Made by a program: the position numbers and the translations under genes
Notes under the pieces: generated by a model
The model's input: only the letters and a program-made list of their open reading frames with translations
What the model was told of the DNA's origin: nothing
The model's database searches: none
Assembly (NCBI GenBank): GCA_023717585.1
Contig: JAMQPJ010000419.1
Coordinates: forward strand, 1-38,866
DNA length: 38,866 nt
Direction: 5' to 3'
Source of the DNA: Thermoanaerobaculia bacterium
GTDB lineage: Bacteria > Acidobacteriota > Thermoanaerobaculia > UBA5066
Shown: in pieces, positions 24,022-32,131 of the stretch
Position numbering within the stretch: the first letter of the stretch is position 1
Layout: each line of letters begins with the position of its first letter

Positions 24022-25577
24022 GGTCCGAGCGACTTCCAGACTTTTCCTTCGATGAACGCCGAGACCATCCAGCGGTCGAGTTTGTCTCGCGCGGCCTCGG
24101 CTTCGAGGATCTCGAGCGCGCGGTCGCGCGGCACGGCCTTCTTGTATGGGCGGTCGGACGCCGTCAGCGCGTCATAGATGTCGCATACCGTGAGAGAGCG
24201 CGCCGCGGGAGAAATGTCTGCCGGCCCGATCCCGCGTGGATAGCCCGTTCCGTCCAGCTTCTCGTGGTGGGCGTATGCGATCTCGGGTACGCGGGCCAGG
24301 TCCGCCGTCCACGGAATCGTCGAGAGGAAGCGAAACGTCTGGGAGACGTGGCTTTCGATGGCCCGACGCTCCTCCTCCGAGAGGCTCCCCTGCGTGATGG
24401 ACAGGAAGCGGAACTCCTCGGGAAGAAGAAGCGTCGTTTCCTGGCCGCGGCGGTCGCGTGTGCGGCGCGCGAGGAGCGCTTCGAGCCGGCCGCGTGCGTC
24501 CTTCGGCATGACGGTCGGTTCGTTCGCGGCGACGATCTCGTCGAAGAGCTCCTCGAGCTCTCGCGCGCGCTCCGCGGCCGCGGCGTCCAGCGCCTGGAGC
24601 TCTCGTTCGCTCACGCGGCCCCCGTCCCGCGCCCGACTTTCGAGGAGGGCGCGAGCCTCCGCCGCTTCGGCGGCCACGAGTGAAAAGTCGAACCGGTCGC
24701 GGATCTTTCCGAGGCCATCCTCCGACAGCTTCTTCGCCTTGACGAGGACGCGCTCGGGGATCGAGATCTTCCCGAAATCGTGGAGAAGGGCCGCCGTGAA
24801 GATCTCGCGCATTTCCTCGCGCGAGAAAGACACGGACGCGTAAGGGCCCTCGGCGGCGCGGTCCACGAGGCCCGCCATCTCGACGGTGAGTGTCGCAACC
24901 CGGTTGCTGTGGCCCGCGGTCGTCGGATCGCGCTGTTCGACCGCGACGATGGCCGCCTGAGCGAAGTTCTCGAAGAGTCTCCGGATGGACGCCGTCAGGT
25001 GGTTCGCCTTCAGGCAGACGGCCGCCTGCGTCGCGAGGGAGAGAAGGAGCGGAACGAGGTCGGCCGGATACGCCTCGTAGAGGTCCGTCGCGCGCGCGCG
25101 CCGGTTCATGAGCTGGAGGACGCCGACGAGCTCGCCCCTGTGGTCCTTCATCGGCACGACGAGCATGGCGCGCGTCCGAAAGCCGGTCGACTCGTCGAAG
25201 GCGTGGTTGTGGCGGTAGGGAGCGCCCTCGGGAAGCGCGTACGCGTCCTCGAGGACGAGAGGCTCTCCGTGCACGGCGACCCAGCCCGCGAGGCTCGCCT
25301 CGTTCACGGGGACCGTGCGCTCGGAGAAGGCGAACCTGACCGCGTCGTTCTGCGCGAGCTTGAAGCGCAGGCGGCGGCCTTCGGGCGACTCCTCCGCGAG
25401 GTACAGGCTGCCCGCCTCCGAGGAGGAAAACCGACGCGATTCCGTCAGGATCGTCTCGAGCAGCTTCTCCAGATCCCGCTCCGCGGAGAGCGCGATGCCG
25501 ATCCGGTTCAGGGCGGCGATCCGTTCCTCGGCCTGGCGGAGGCGCTCCTCGAGCAGCGCAACGGCCGACGCGTTCAT
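24018..25577 (-). CDS. GAF/HD-GYP protein, putative c-di-GMP phosphodiesterase
   Basis: A 519-residue protein. A short coiled coil is followed by a GAF domain (about residues 25-190) and an HD-GYP domain with intact motifs: HDFGK at about residue 266 and HHEKLDGTGYPRG at about 437. The DxxDALTASDRPYK element follows. The two motifs are normally about 60-65 residues apart; here they are 171 apart because of a helical, Glu/Arg/Ala-rich insertion of about 105 residues, after which the usual sequence resumes (GSLSEEERRAIESHV). The enzyme should hydrolyse c-di-GMP in the cytoplasm. The ATG at 25577 overlaps the stop of the four-GAF kinase (ATGA). No receiver domain is present, so phosphotransfer to it is not obvious. 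I recall similar insert-bearing HD-GYP proteins in other phyla. Confidence 0.88.
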   Translation of the reverse strand: MNASAVALLEERLRQAEERIAALNRIGIALSAERDLEKLLETILTESRRFSSSEAGSLYLAEESPEGRRLRFKLAQNDAVRFAFSERTVPVNEASLAGWVAVHGEPLVLEDAYALPEGAPYRHNHAFDESTGFRTRAMLVVPMKDHRGELVGVLQLMNRRARATDLYEAYPADLVPLLLSLATQAAVCLKANHLTASIRRLFENFAQAAIVAVEQRDPTTAGHSNRVATLTVEMAGLVDRAAEGPYASVSFSREEMREIFTAALLHDFGKISIPERVLVKAKKLSEDGLGKIRDRFDFSLVAAEAAEARALLESRARDGGRVSERELQALDAAAAERARELEELFDEIVAANEPTVMPKDARGRLEALLARRTRDRRGQETTLLLPEEFRFLSITQGSLSEEERRAIESHVSQTFRFLSTIPWTADLARVPEIAYAHHEKLDGTGYPRGIGPADISPAARSLTVCDIYDALTASDRPYKKAVPRDRALEILEAEAARDKLDRWMVSAFIEGKVWKSLGP

Positions 25578-28429
25578 CGCGCCGCCTTCTGCCTTCCGCG
25601 CCGGGCGTCGTCCGGAAGCGGGACGACCCGGTCCGGCGGGAACGTGACGCGGAACCGGCTGCCGCACTCACGCCCCTCGCTTTCGGCGACGATCGTCCCG
25701 CCGTGCGCGAGCACGATGGCGCGCACGATCGCGAGACCGATTCCGAGGCCGCCGAAGCGCCGGTTCGCCGAGGTTTCCTCCTGCCGGAAACGGTCGAAGA
25801 CGACCGGAAGGAACTCCGGCTCGATGCCGTGCCCCTCGTCCTCGACGGCGATTTCCAGGCCTCCGCCCGGGACCCGGCGCCCGGTCACGCGCACTGTCCC
25901 CCCGGAGGGCGTGAACTTGACGCCGTTCGCGAGGAGATTCCAGAGCACCTGCTTGAGCCGCGCCGCGTCGCCCTCCACGCCGGGCAACGCCGGATCGAGC
26001 GCACAGCGAATCGTCACGCCCTTGCGCTTCGCGCCCGGACCCACGGCGTCGAGCGCCGCCGCGAGGATGTCGGGAATCGCCACCGGGCCGCGCCGAAGCT
26101 CCAGACCGAAGTTGTCGATCCGCGAGAGGTCGATCAGGTCGGCCAGCATCCGGCTCAGTGTATCGGCCTGACCCAGGATGGCCTGCAGCGCGCGGCGCGC
26201 TTCCGCGTCCTCGCGATGGGAGTCGAGCAGAACCTCGGCCCAACCCACGATTCCGGTCAGGGGCGTCCTGATCTCGTGGGAGAGGTTCGCGAGAAAATCG
26301 TCCTTCAGCCGGTTGCTCTTCTGCAGCTCCTCGATGAGGCGCGCGTTGCGCAGCGCGATGGCGGACTGCTCGGCGAGGAGCGCGAGCGTCTCTCCGTCTT
26401 CCGGCGTGAAGGCATCGCGTGCGATCGCCAGCACCTCGAGGACGCCGAGCCGATTGTCGCCGACACGGATCGGGACGGCCATCAGGGAATGCGCGTCCGG
26501 GTTCTCGACCGCGGACCGCCCGCGGGCGCGCGCGCCCGCATCCCAACCGGCCGCAAGGTCGTCGAAGCCCTCCACCTGCGTGAAGACGACACGGTTCTCG
26601 AGGAAGGCCCGCCCGGCGCACCTCAGGCGCGAAAGGGGATGCGGCGACGTCCCCGCCGTGCGCTGCGTCATGGCGCCCAGGCCGTCCGCGGCCGCGACGG
26701 ACAGGCTCGTGCCGTCGGGGTCGCACACCCACGCCACGCAGCCGTCGGCAGCCGGGAACGCGCGCGTCGTTTCCTCGACGACCGAGGTGAGGACGTCCGG
26801 CGCGTGGAGGCGAAAATTGAGGAGCTGCGTCGCCCGCGTGACCGCCTCGAGAATCCGCGTGCGGTTTTCCAGCGTGCCGACGAGCTCCGACAGCCGCAGC
26901 GCGAGGGCGGCTCGTTCGGCGAACGCGCCGATCGTGCGGGCGTCCGCGTCCGAGAAGGCACTCGGGCGCTCCGACTGCAGATCGAAAACGCCGACGACAC
27001 GCTCGTCGAGAATCAGGGGAACGACGAGCTCCGAGCGCGCCTCGGGCCAGCCCACCACGTAGTCCGGCTCGCTCCCCACCTCCGGCGCGTTCACGGTGCG
27101 CCCGGTCCGCGCGGCGCGCGGAATGAGACCGGGCGCGTCGAGGGGAATCACGGAGACGGGGTCGGCCGGCGACCACCACTTGCCGCGCCGGCCGATCTGC
27201 ACGAGCACGCCGCGGTCGTGGTCGGCGAGGAGGAGCGAGCAGGCCTCGTGGCCGAAGTGCTGCGCGAGGGCGTCGAGGATCCCATCGAGGAGGACGCGGC
27301 GGTCGGCCGTGCGCGTCAGGAGCGCGTGGGAGGCATCGGCCAGGCTTCGAGCCTCCCGCATCGCCTCGCGAACGGCGTCGGCCGAGCGGCGCTGCTCGAG
27401 CGCGACGCCCACGAAGTCCGCGAGCGACTGGAGCGTCTCGACGTCGTCGAACTCGATCCGGCGCGACGTGTCCCGGCTCGCGACGCTCATGACCCCGATC
27501 GTCTTCCCCGCCGATCGCATCGGAAACACTCCGAACGAACAGGCGCCGAGCTGCCGGAATCGTTCCTTCGAAGGCCCCTCCGGTTCCTCCTCGAGGTCGT
27601 TCACGATGAGCGGTTGCCCCGACTCGAGAACGCGGAACGAGACGGTCGGCCGTTCCGGCGTCAGGGGAACGAGACCGGAGAAATCGCCCGGATCGGTGCC
27701 GCCGTAGCCCCCGAGGCCGATGACCGCGTCCCCGTCCGGCGAGATGAGCGTGAAGACGCCGATGGGAAAGAGCAGGGTGTCGCGGAGACCGGAGAGGGCC
27801 GTTTCGACGACGTCGTTCACTGTCGTGGACCGCTGGACGGCGGAGGCGAGATCGAAGAGCACCGAGAGGCGATCGCGCTCCCTTCCGAGCTCTTCGACGA
27901 GCTCCGTCTGCTTGAGAGCCGCGGACAGGTGATGAACGGCCGATTCGAGAAACGCGACGTCGTCCGGCGCCCACGCGCGACACGCCCGGACCGTGGCCGC
28001 CGCGACGAAGCCCCGCAGGGTCCCGTCGATTCCGATGGGAACGGCGAGGACCGACTTCGTTCCGAGGCCGAGCAGCGCCTCCCGGATCTCACCCAAATCG
28101 GTGGACGCGGCCACGTCCTCGACCACCACGGGTTCGAACTGCCTCAGCTTCAGGGAGACCGCGGATTCGGAGAGGGGAACCGTCATCGGGAGGGACTCGA
28201 CGCCGTCGGCGGCCCAGGACGTGCGCACCACGAGACTCTCGCCGGGAGGGCCGGGGCCGAAGAGGAACAGCGTGAGGCGATCGACCTCCATGATGCGGCC
28301 GAGCTGCGCGACCGACCAGTCCAGAAACTCCTGGAGCTGGACGCCCTCGACGAGCGCGAGGGCGAACTCCGAGAGGAACCGGTCGCGAATGACGCCCGGA
28401 TCCACGACGCCGCGGTCGTCCTTGGTCAC
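25574..28429 (-). CDS. Cytoplasmic multi-GAF sensor histidine kinase
   Basis: A 951-residue protein with four GAF-like domains in series (about residues 25-185, 200-350, 375-515 and 530-700). A HisKA dimerisation domain has the phospho-acceptor in NLSHEIRTPLTG (about residue 717). The HATPase_c domain has an N-box (LKQVLWNLLANGVKFTP), G1 DEGHGI, F-box (FDRFRQEE) and G2 GGLGIGLAIVRAI. There is no membrane segment and no receiver, so it senses an internal or diffusible ligand through the GAF array. The GTG at 28429 is fixed by an in-frame TAA 18 bases upstream. It is translationally coupled to the HD-GYP gene. It is divergent, with 25 bp between start codons, from the NfnLS-like oxidoreductase gene, so redox or nucleotide sensing is an attractive but unproven idea. 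No response regulator is nearby. Confidence 0.92.
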   Translation of the reverse strand: MTKDDRGVVDPGVIRDRFLSEFALALVEGVQLQEFLDWSVAQLGRIMEVDRLTLFLFGPGPPGESLVVRTSWAADGVESLPMTVPLSESAVSLKLRQFEPVVVEDVAASTDLGEIREALLGLGTKSVLAVPIGIDGTLRGFVAAATVRACRAWAPDDVAFLESAVHHLSAALKQTELVEELGRERDRLSVLFDLASAVQRSTTVNDVVETALSGLRDTLLFPIGVFTLISPDGDAVIGLGGYGGTDPGDFSGLVPLTPERPTVSFRVLESGQPLIVNDLEEEPEGPSKERFRQLGACSFGVFPMRSAGKTIGVMSVASRDTSRRIEFDDVETLQSLADFVGVALEQRRSADAVREAMREARSLADASHALLTRTADRRVLLDGILDALAQHFGHEACSLLLADHDRGVLVQIGRRGKWWSPADPVSVIPLDAPGLIPRAARTGRTVNAPEVGSEPDYVVGWPEARSELVVPLILDERVVGVFDLQSERPSAFSDADARTIGAFAERAALALRLSELVGTLENRTRILEAVTRATQLLNFRLHAPDVLTSVVEETTRAFPAADGCVAWVCDPDGTSLSVAAADGLGAMTQRTAGTSPHPLSRLRCAGRAFLENRVVFTQVEGFDDLAAGWDAGARARGRSAVENPDAHSLMAVPIRVGDNRLGVLEVLAIARDAFTPEDGETLALLAEQSAIALRNARLIEELQKSNRLKDDFLANLSHEIRTPLTGIVGWAEVLLDSHREDAEARRALQAILGQADTLSRMLADLIDLSRIDNFGLELRRGPVAIPDILAAALDAVGPGAKRKGVTIRCALDPALPGVEGDAARLKQVLWNLLANGVKFTPSGGTVRVTGRRVPGGGLEIAVEDEGHGIEPEFLPVVFDRFRQEETSANRRFGGLGIGLAIVRAIVLAHGGTIVAESEGRECGSRFRVTFPPDRVVPLPDDARRGRQKAAR

Positions 28430-28454
28430 TGGAAACTCAGTTTATCCTCCCTGC

Positions 28455-31400
28455 ATGAACTTCGGCTTCTCGGATGAGGACCTTTTTCTCCCGCATCGTC
28501 TCCTCGACCTCGACGCCCTCTTTCGTGAACGGCTCTCGCGGGAGCACCCGCCGCTTGCGGCGCGCTTCGCGCGGTACCGCGCGCACGAGCCGTTCGCCCC
28601 GGCGGAGCGGTCGGCTCTCCTCGTCGAGGCCAGCCGATCGCTCGCTGGATTCGTCGCGGAGCTCTTCGGCGTTTCCGCCGAGCGCGACGCTGCGCGCGCG
28701 CACGCGAAGGACGAGGCCGTCCTCTTCAAGTTCCGGTTTTCCGTCTTCCAGAAGCGCACGGCCAGGAAGTTTCCCGATGCCGCGTCCGTCGCCTCCCTCG
28801 ACTCCGCCGCCGCCGAGGCGCTCGGAAGCGCCCTCGTCGACATTCTCTCGACCGGCGTCGACCCCGCCGACGAAGAAAAGCGCGTCGCCCGGGCTGGCTG
28901 GGATCTGTTCGACCTCGCGGGCTCCCTCGCGTCTCCCCGTTCCCGCGATGCGTCGTACACGCCCGAGGCCGCGCACGAACGTGTCGCCCTCCTGCGCACG
29001 CGGGCGGCGGGGACTCCCCTGCCCCTCCTCGCGGACGACGCCGCGCTCGTGAAGGAATGGGCGGAGGCCTTCGACAGGTACGTCGCGCTCCTGCGCTTCG
29101 CCGCGGAGCATCGCCCGCGCACGAAGTCCTGGGCGTCCTTCGCGATCGCGAGGCCGATGAAGTTCGACGCGCTCGTCGAGACGGAGCGCTCCCGGCCGGA
29201 GCTGCCCGAGGCGCGCTTCGGGCTGCCTTCGCACGCGCGGGCCCGCGACGGCTTCACCCTGACGGATCCCCGAAAGACGCAGCGCGCGGTCACCGGCGAG
29301 GTGCACTACTGCATCCTCTGCCACGAGCGCGAGAAGGACTCGTGCGCGACGGGTTTCACGCAGAAGGACGGCGGCATACGGCCGAACCCGCTCGGCGTGC
29401 CGCTCACCGGCTGCCCGCTCGACGAGAAGATCTCGGAGATGCACCTGCTGCGGCGCGAGGGCGATTCCCTCGGCGCGCTCGCGCTCGTCTGCATCGACAA
29501 CCCCATGGTCCCCGGCACGGGCCACCGCATCTGCAACGACTGCATGAAGGCCTGCATCTTCCAGACGCAGGATCCCGTCGACATTCCGCAGGCCGAGACG
29601 GGGGTCCTCACGGACGTCCTCGCGATGCCCTGGGGATTCGAGATCTGGTCGCTTCTCACGCGCTGGAACCCGCTCAACGCGTCCCGCCCGTACGCGCTCC
29701 CCTACAACGGCAAGAACGTCCTCGTCGTGGGGCTCGGCCCCGCCGGCTACACCCTCGCCCATCATCTCCTGAACGAGGGCTTCGGAGTCGTCGCGATCGA
29801 CGGCCTGAAGGTCGAGCCGCTCCCCGAGGAGCTCACCGGTACGGACGCGCGCGCGCCGAAGCTGATCCGCGACGCGAAGACGCTTTTCCGACGTCTCGAC
29901 GAGCGCGTCCTGACGGGCTTCGGAGGCGTCTCCGAGTACGGCATCACCGTGCGGTGGGACAAGAACTTCCTCGACATGCTCTACCTGAACCTCGCCCGGC
30001 GAAAGACGTTGCGCATCTACGGCGGCACGCGCTTCGGCGGCACGCTCACGCACGAGCAGGCCTTCGATCTCGGGTTCGACCACGTCGCGGTCGCGGCGGG
30101 CGCCGGAAAGCCCACGCTCGTGGAGATGAAGAACAACCTCATCCGCGGCGTGAGGAAGGCCTCCGACTTCCTGATGGCCCTCCAGCTCACGGGCGCCTTC
30201 AAGAAGGACGCGCTCGCGAACCTGCACATCGACCTGCCGATCCTCGTCATCGGCGGCGGCCTGACGGCGATCGACACCGCCACCGAATCGCAGGCCTATT
30301 ACCCGCTCCACGTCGAGAAGACGCTCCATCGATTCGCGGCGCTCGCCCGTACGAAGGGAGAGGCCGCGATTCTCGCCGGGCTCTCCGCCGAGGAACGCGC
30401 GCTGCTCGTCCGCCAGCTCGAGCACGGGCAGGCCGTCCGCGCGGAGCGCGTGCGCGCCGAGCGCGCCGGCGAGACGCCGGACTTCGCGAGGCTCGTGAAG
30501 CTCTGGGGGGGCTCGAACATCGCCTACCGGCGCTCGATGGAGGAGTCGCCCGCCTACCGCCTGAACCACGAGGAGATCATCAAGGCGCTCGAGGAGGGGA
30601 TCGGCTTCATCGAGAACGTCGATCCCGTGGAGGCGCTCGCCGACGAGTTCGGCGCGCTCACGGCCGTCGTCTTCAGGCGGAAGGACGGATCCACCGTCAC
30701 GCTGCCCTGCCGCACGCTCCTCGTCGCCGCCGGCACGTCGCCGAACATCACGTACGGCCGGGAGCGGCCCGGCAGCATCCCCCTCGACGCGAAGAAGAAG
30801 TTCTTCCGGCCGCACGTCGCCGAGAAGGACGGCGCGCGCTTCCGCCTCGTCCCGAAGGACGACGGCAAGGGGGCGTTCTTCACCGGCACCGAGTACGCGG
30901 GCAAGCTCCTCTCGTACTTCGGCGACAACCATCCGGCCTACGCCGGCTCGGTGGTGAAGGCGATGGCCTCGGCCCGCGACGGGACGCCCAGGATCCGGGA
31001 GCTTTTCGCGGATGCCCTGGGGGCCCTCGACACGGCGGCCGGCGCGCAGGCGGCCCGCGACGCCGCGTGGCATTCGTTCGGTGCGACGCTCGACGACCTC
31101 CTCGTTCCGCGCGTCGTGCGCGTCGACCGGCTCACGCCGACGATCGTGGAAATCGTCGTCAGGGCCCCGATGGCCGCGCGGAACTTCCGGCCCGGGCAGT
31201 TCTACCGGTTCCAGAACTACGAGGCCGAAGCCGCGCGCCTGCCGGGCCCGGACGGCGGTCCCTCCGCTCCGGCTCTCATCGAGCCGTGCGCGCTCACGGG
31301 AGCGTGGGTCGACAAGGAGAAGGGCCTCCTGTCGATGATCACCCTCGAGCTCGGTGTCTCGAGCCGGCTCTGTGCTTTGCTCCGGGAAGGCGAGAGGGTC

Positions 31401-32093
31401 GTCGTCATGGGTCCGACCGGGTCGCCGACCGAGCTCCCGGAGAACGAGACGGTTGTCCTGTGCGGCGGCGGGCTCGGGAACGCGGTCCTCTTCTCGATCG
31501 GGAAGGCGGCCCGGGAGCGCGGCAACCGGGTGCTCTACTTCGCCGGCTACAAGAAGGCCGAGGACTTCTACAAGCGCGAGGAGATCGAAGCCGCGGCCGA
31601 CGTCGTCGTCTGGGCCGTGGACGTCAGCCCGGTCATTCCGGCGACGCGGCCGTCGGATTTCACGTTTCTCGGCAACATCGTGGAGGCCATGCTCGCGTAC
31701 GCGGAGGGACGCCTCGGGAAGCCCTCGATTCCTCTCGCCGCGGCGTCGCATCTGATCGCGATCGGCTCGGACCGCATGATGGCAGCCGTGAGCGCCGCGC
31801 GACATGGGTCCCTGGCGCCGCACCTTTCCCCCCGACACGTGGGGATCGGGTCGATCAACTCGCCGATGCAGTGCATGATGAAAGAGGTCTGCGCCCAGTG
31901 CCTCCAGCGCCACGTGGACCCCGTCACGAAGAAGGAGTCGTTCGTCTTCTCGTGCTTCAACCAGGACCAGAAGCTCGACGAGATGGACTGGGAGAATCTG
32001 CGCGCGCGTCTTTCCCAGAACAGGCTCGAAGAGAAGCTCTCGAATCAGTGGCTCGAGAATTCCCTCGCGCGGGACGGCATGCGGCCGGTGTGA
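28455..32093 (+). CDS. Giant NfnL-NfnS-like fusion flavoprotein oxidoreductase (GltD-like + PyrK/FNR-like)
   Basis: A 1212-residue protein. Residues 1-280 are a helical region I do not recognise. From about 285 it matches the GltD/NfnL N-terminal Fe-S domain: CILCHEREKDSC (Cys 286, 289, 297), GCPLDEKISEM, NPMVPGTGHRICNDCMKACIFQ and PVDI. An FAD-binding Rossmann fold follows (VLVVGLGPAGYTLA, about 422), then an NAD(P) site (ILVIGGGLTAIDTATE, about 596). From about 880 it is a ferredoxin-reductase/PyrK-like module: RPGQFYRF (about 912), GPTGSPTELPENETVVLCGGGLGNAV (about 1003) and a C-terminal cysteine cluster (MQCMMKEVCAQCLQ, FSCFNQ; about 1139-1166) like the PyrK/NfnS [2Fe-2S] site. Separate NfnL and NfnS subunits form an electron-bifurcating NADH-dependent ferredoxin:NADP+ oxidoreductase; here both halves are fused, so that kind of electron transfer is inferred. 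No good Shine-Dalgarno precedes the ATG. Confidence 0.85.
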   Translation: MNFGFSDEDLFLPHRLLDLDALFRERLSREHPPLAARFARYRAHEPFAPAERSALLVEASRSLAGFVAELFGVSAERDAARAHAKDEAVLFKFRFSVFQKRTARKFPDAASVASLDSAAAEALGSALVDILSTGVDPADEEKRVARAGWDLFDLAGSLASPRSRDASYTPEAAHERVALLRTRAAGTPLPLLADDAALVKEWAEAFDRYVALLRFAAEHRPRTKSWASFAIARPMKFDALVETERSRPELPEARFGLPSHARARDGFTLTDPRKTQRAVTGEVHYCILCHEREKDSCATGFTQKDGGIRPNPLGVPLTGCPLDEKISEMHLLRREGDSLGALALVCIDNPMVPGTGHRICNDCMKACIFQTQDPVDIPQAETGVLTDVLAMPWGFEIWSLLTRWNPLNASRPYALPYNGKNVLVVGLGPAGYTLAHHLLNEGFGVVAIDGLKVEPLPEELTGTDARAPKLIRDAKTLFRRLDERVLTGFGGVSEYGITVRWDKNFLDMLYLNLARRKTLRIYGGTRFGGTLTHEQAFDLGFDHVAVAAGAGKPTLVEMKNNLIRGVRKASDFLMALQLTGAFKKDALANLHIDLPILVIGGGLTAIDTATESQAYYPLHVEKTLHRFAALARTKGEAAILAGLSAEERALLVRQLEHGQAVRAERVRAERAGETPDFARLVKLWGGSNIAYRRSMEESPAYRLNHEEIIKALEEGIGFIENVDPVEALADEFGALTAVVFRRKDGSTVTLPCRTLLVAAGTSPNITYGRERPGSIPLDAKKKFFRPHVAEKDGARFRLVPKDDGKGAFFTGTEYAGKLLSYFGDNHPAYAGSVVKAMASARDGTPRIRELFADALGALDTAAGAQAARDAAWHSFGATLDDLLVPRVVRVDRLTPTIVEIVVRAPMAARNFRPGQFYRFQNYEAEAARLPGPDGGPSAPALIEPCALTGAWVDKEKGLLSMITLELGVSSRLCALLREGERVVVMGPTGSPTELPENETVVLCGGGLGNAVLFSIGKAARERGNRVLYFAGYKKAEDFYKREEIEAAADVVVWAVDVSPVIPATRPSDFTFLGNIVEAMLAYAEGRLGKPSIPLAAASHLIAIGSDRMMAAVSAARHGSLAPHLSPRHVGIGSINSPMQCMMKEVCAQCLQRHVDPVTKKESFVFSCFNQDQKLDEMDWENLRARLSQNRLEEKLSNQWLENSLARDGMRPV

Positions 32094-32097
32094 CGCG

Positions 32098-32131
32098 TCA
32101 GGGCGTCAGGCCTCAGGGCATCAGGGCGTCG
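32098..32131. repeat. Short tandem degenerate repeat TCAGGGCG/TCAGG
   Basis: Copies of TCAGGGC(G/A), with a shortened TCAGGCC, run head to tail from 32098 to about 32131 between the convergent ends of the flavoprotein and peptidase genes. They include the peptidase stop codon at 32121-32123. This looks like replication-slippage microduplication; no terminator hairpin is evident. Confidence 0.6.

Noticed and set aside
28437..31913. Very long (over 1100 codons) antisense open frame on the minus strand under the flavoprotein gene
   Set aside because: Composition is Arg/Glu/Asp/Val-rich without domains, and the plus strand carries recognisable FAD, NAD and Fe-S motifs. It is a GC-rich shadow frame.
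32098..32131. TCAGGGC repeats as a CRISPR or attachment site
   Set aside because: Units are contiguous 7-8-mers without spacers and there are no cas or integrase genes. They look like slippage duplications.
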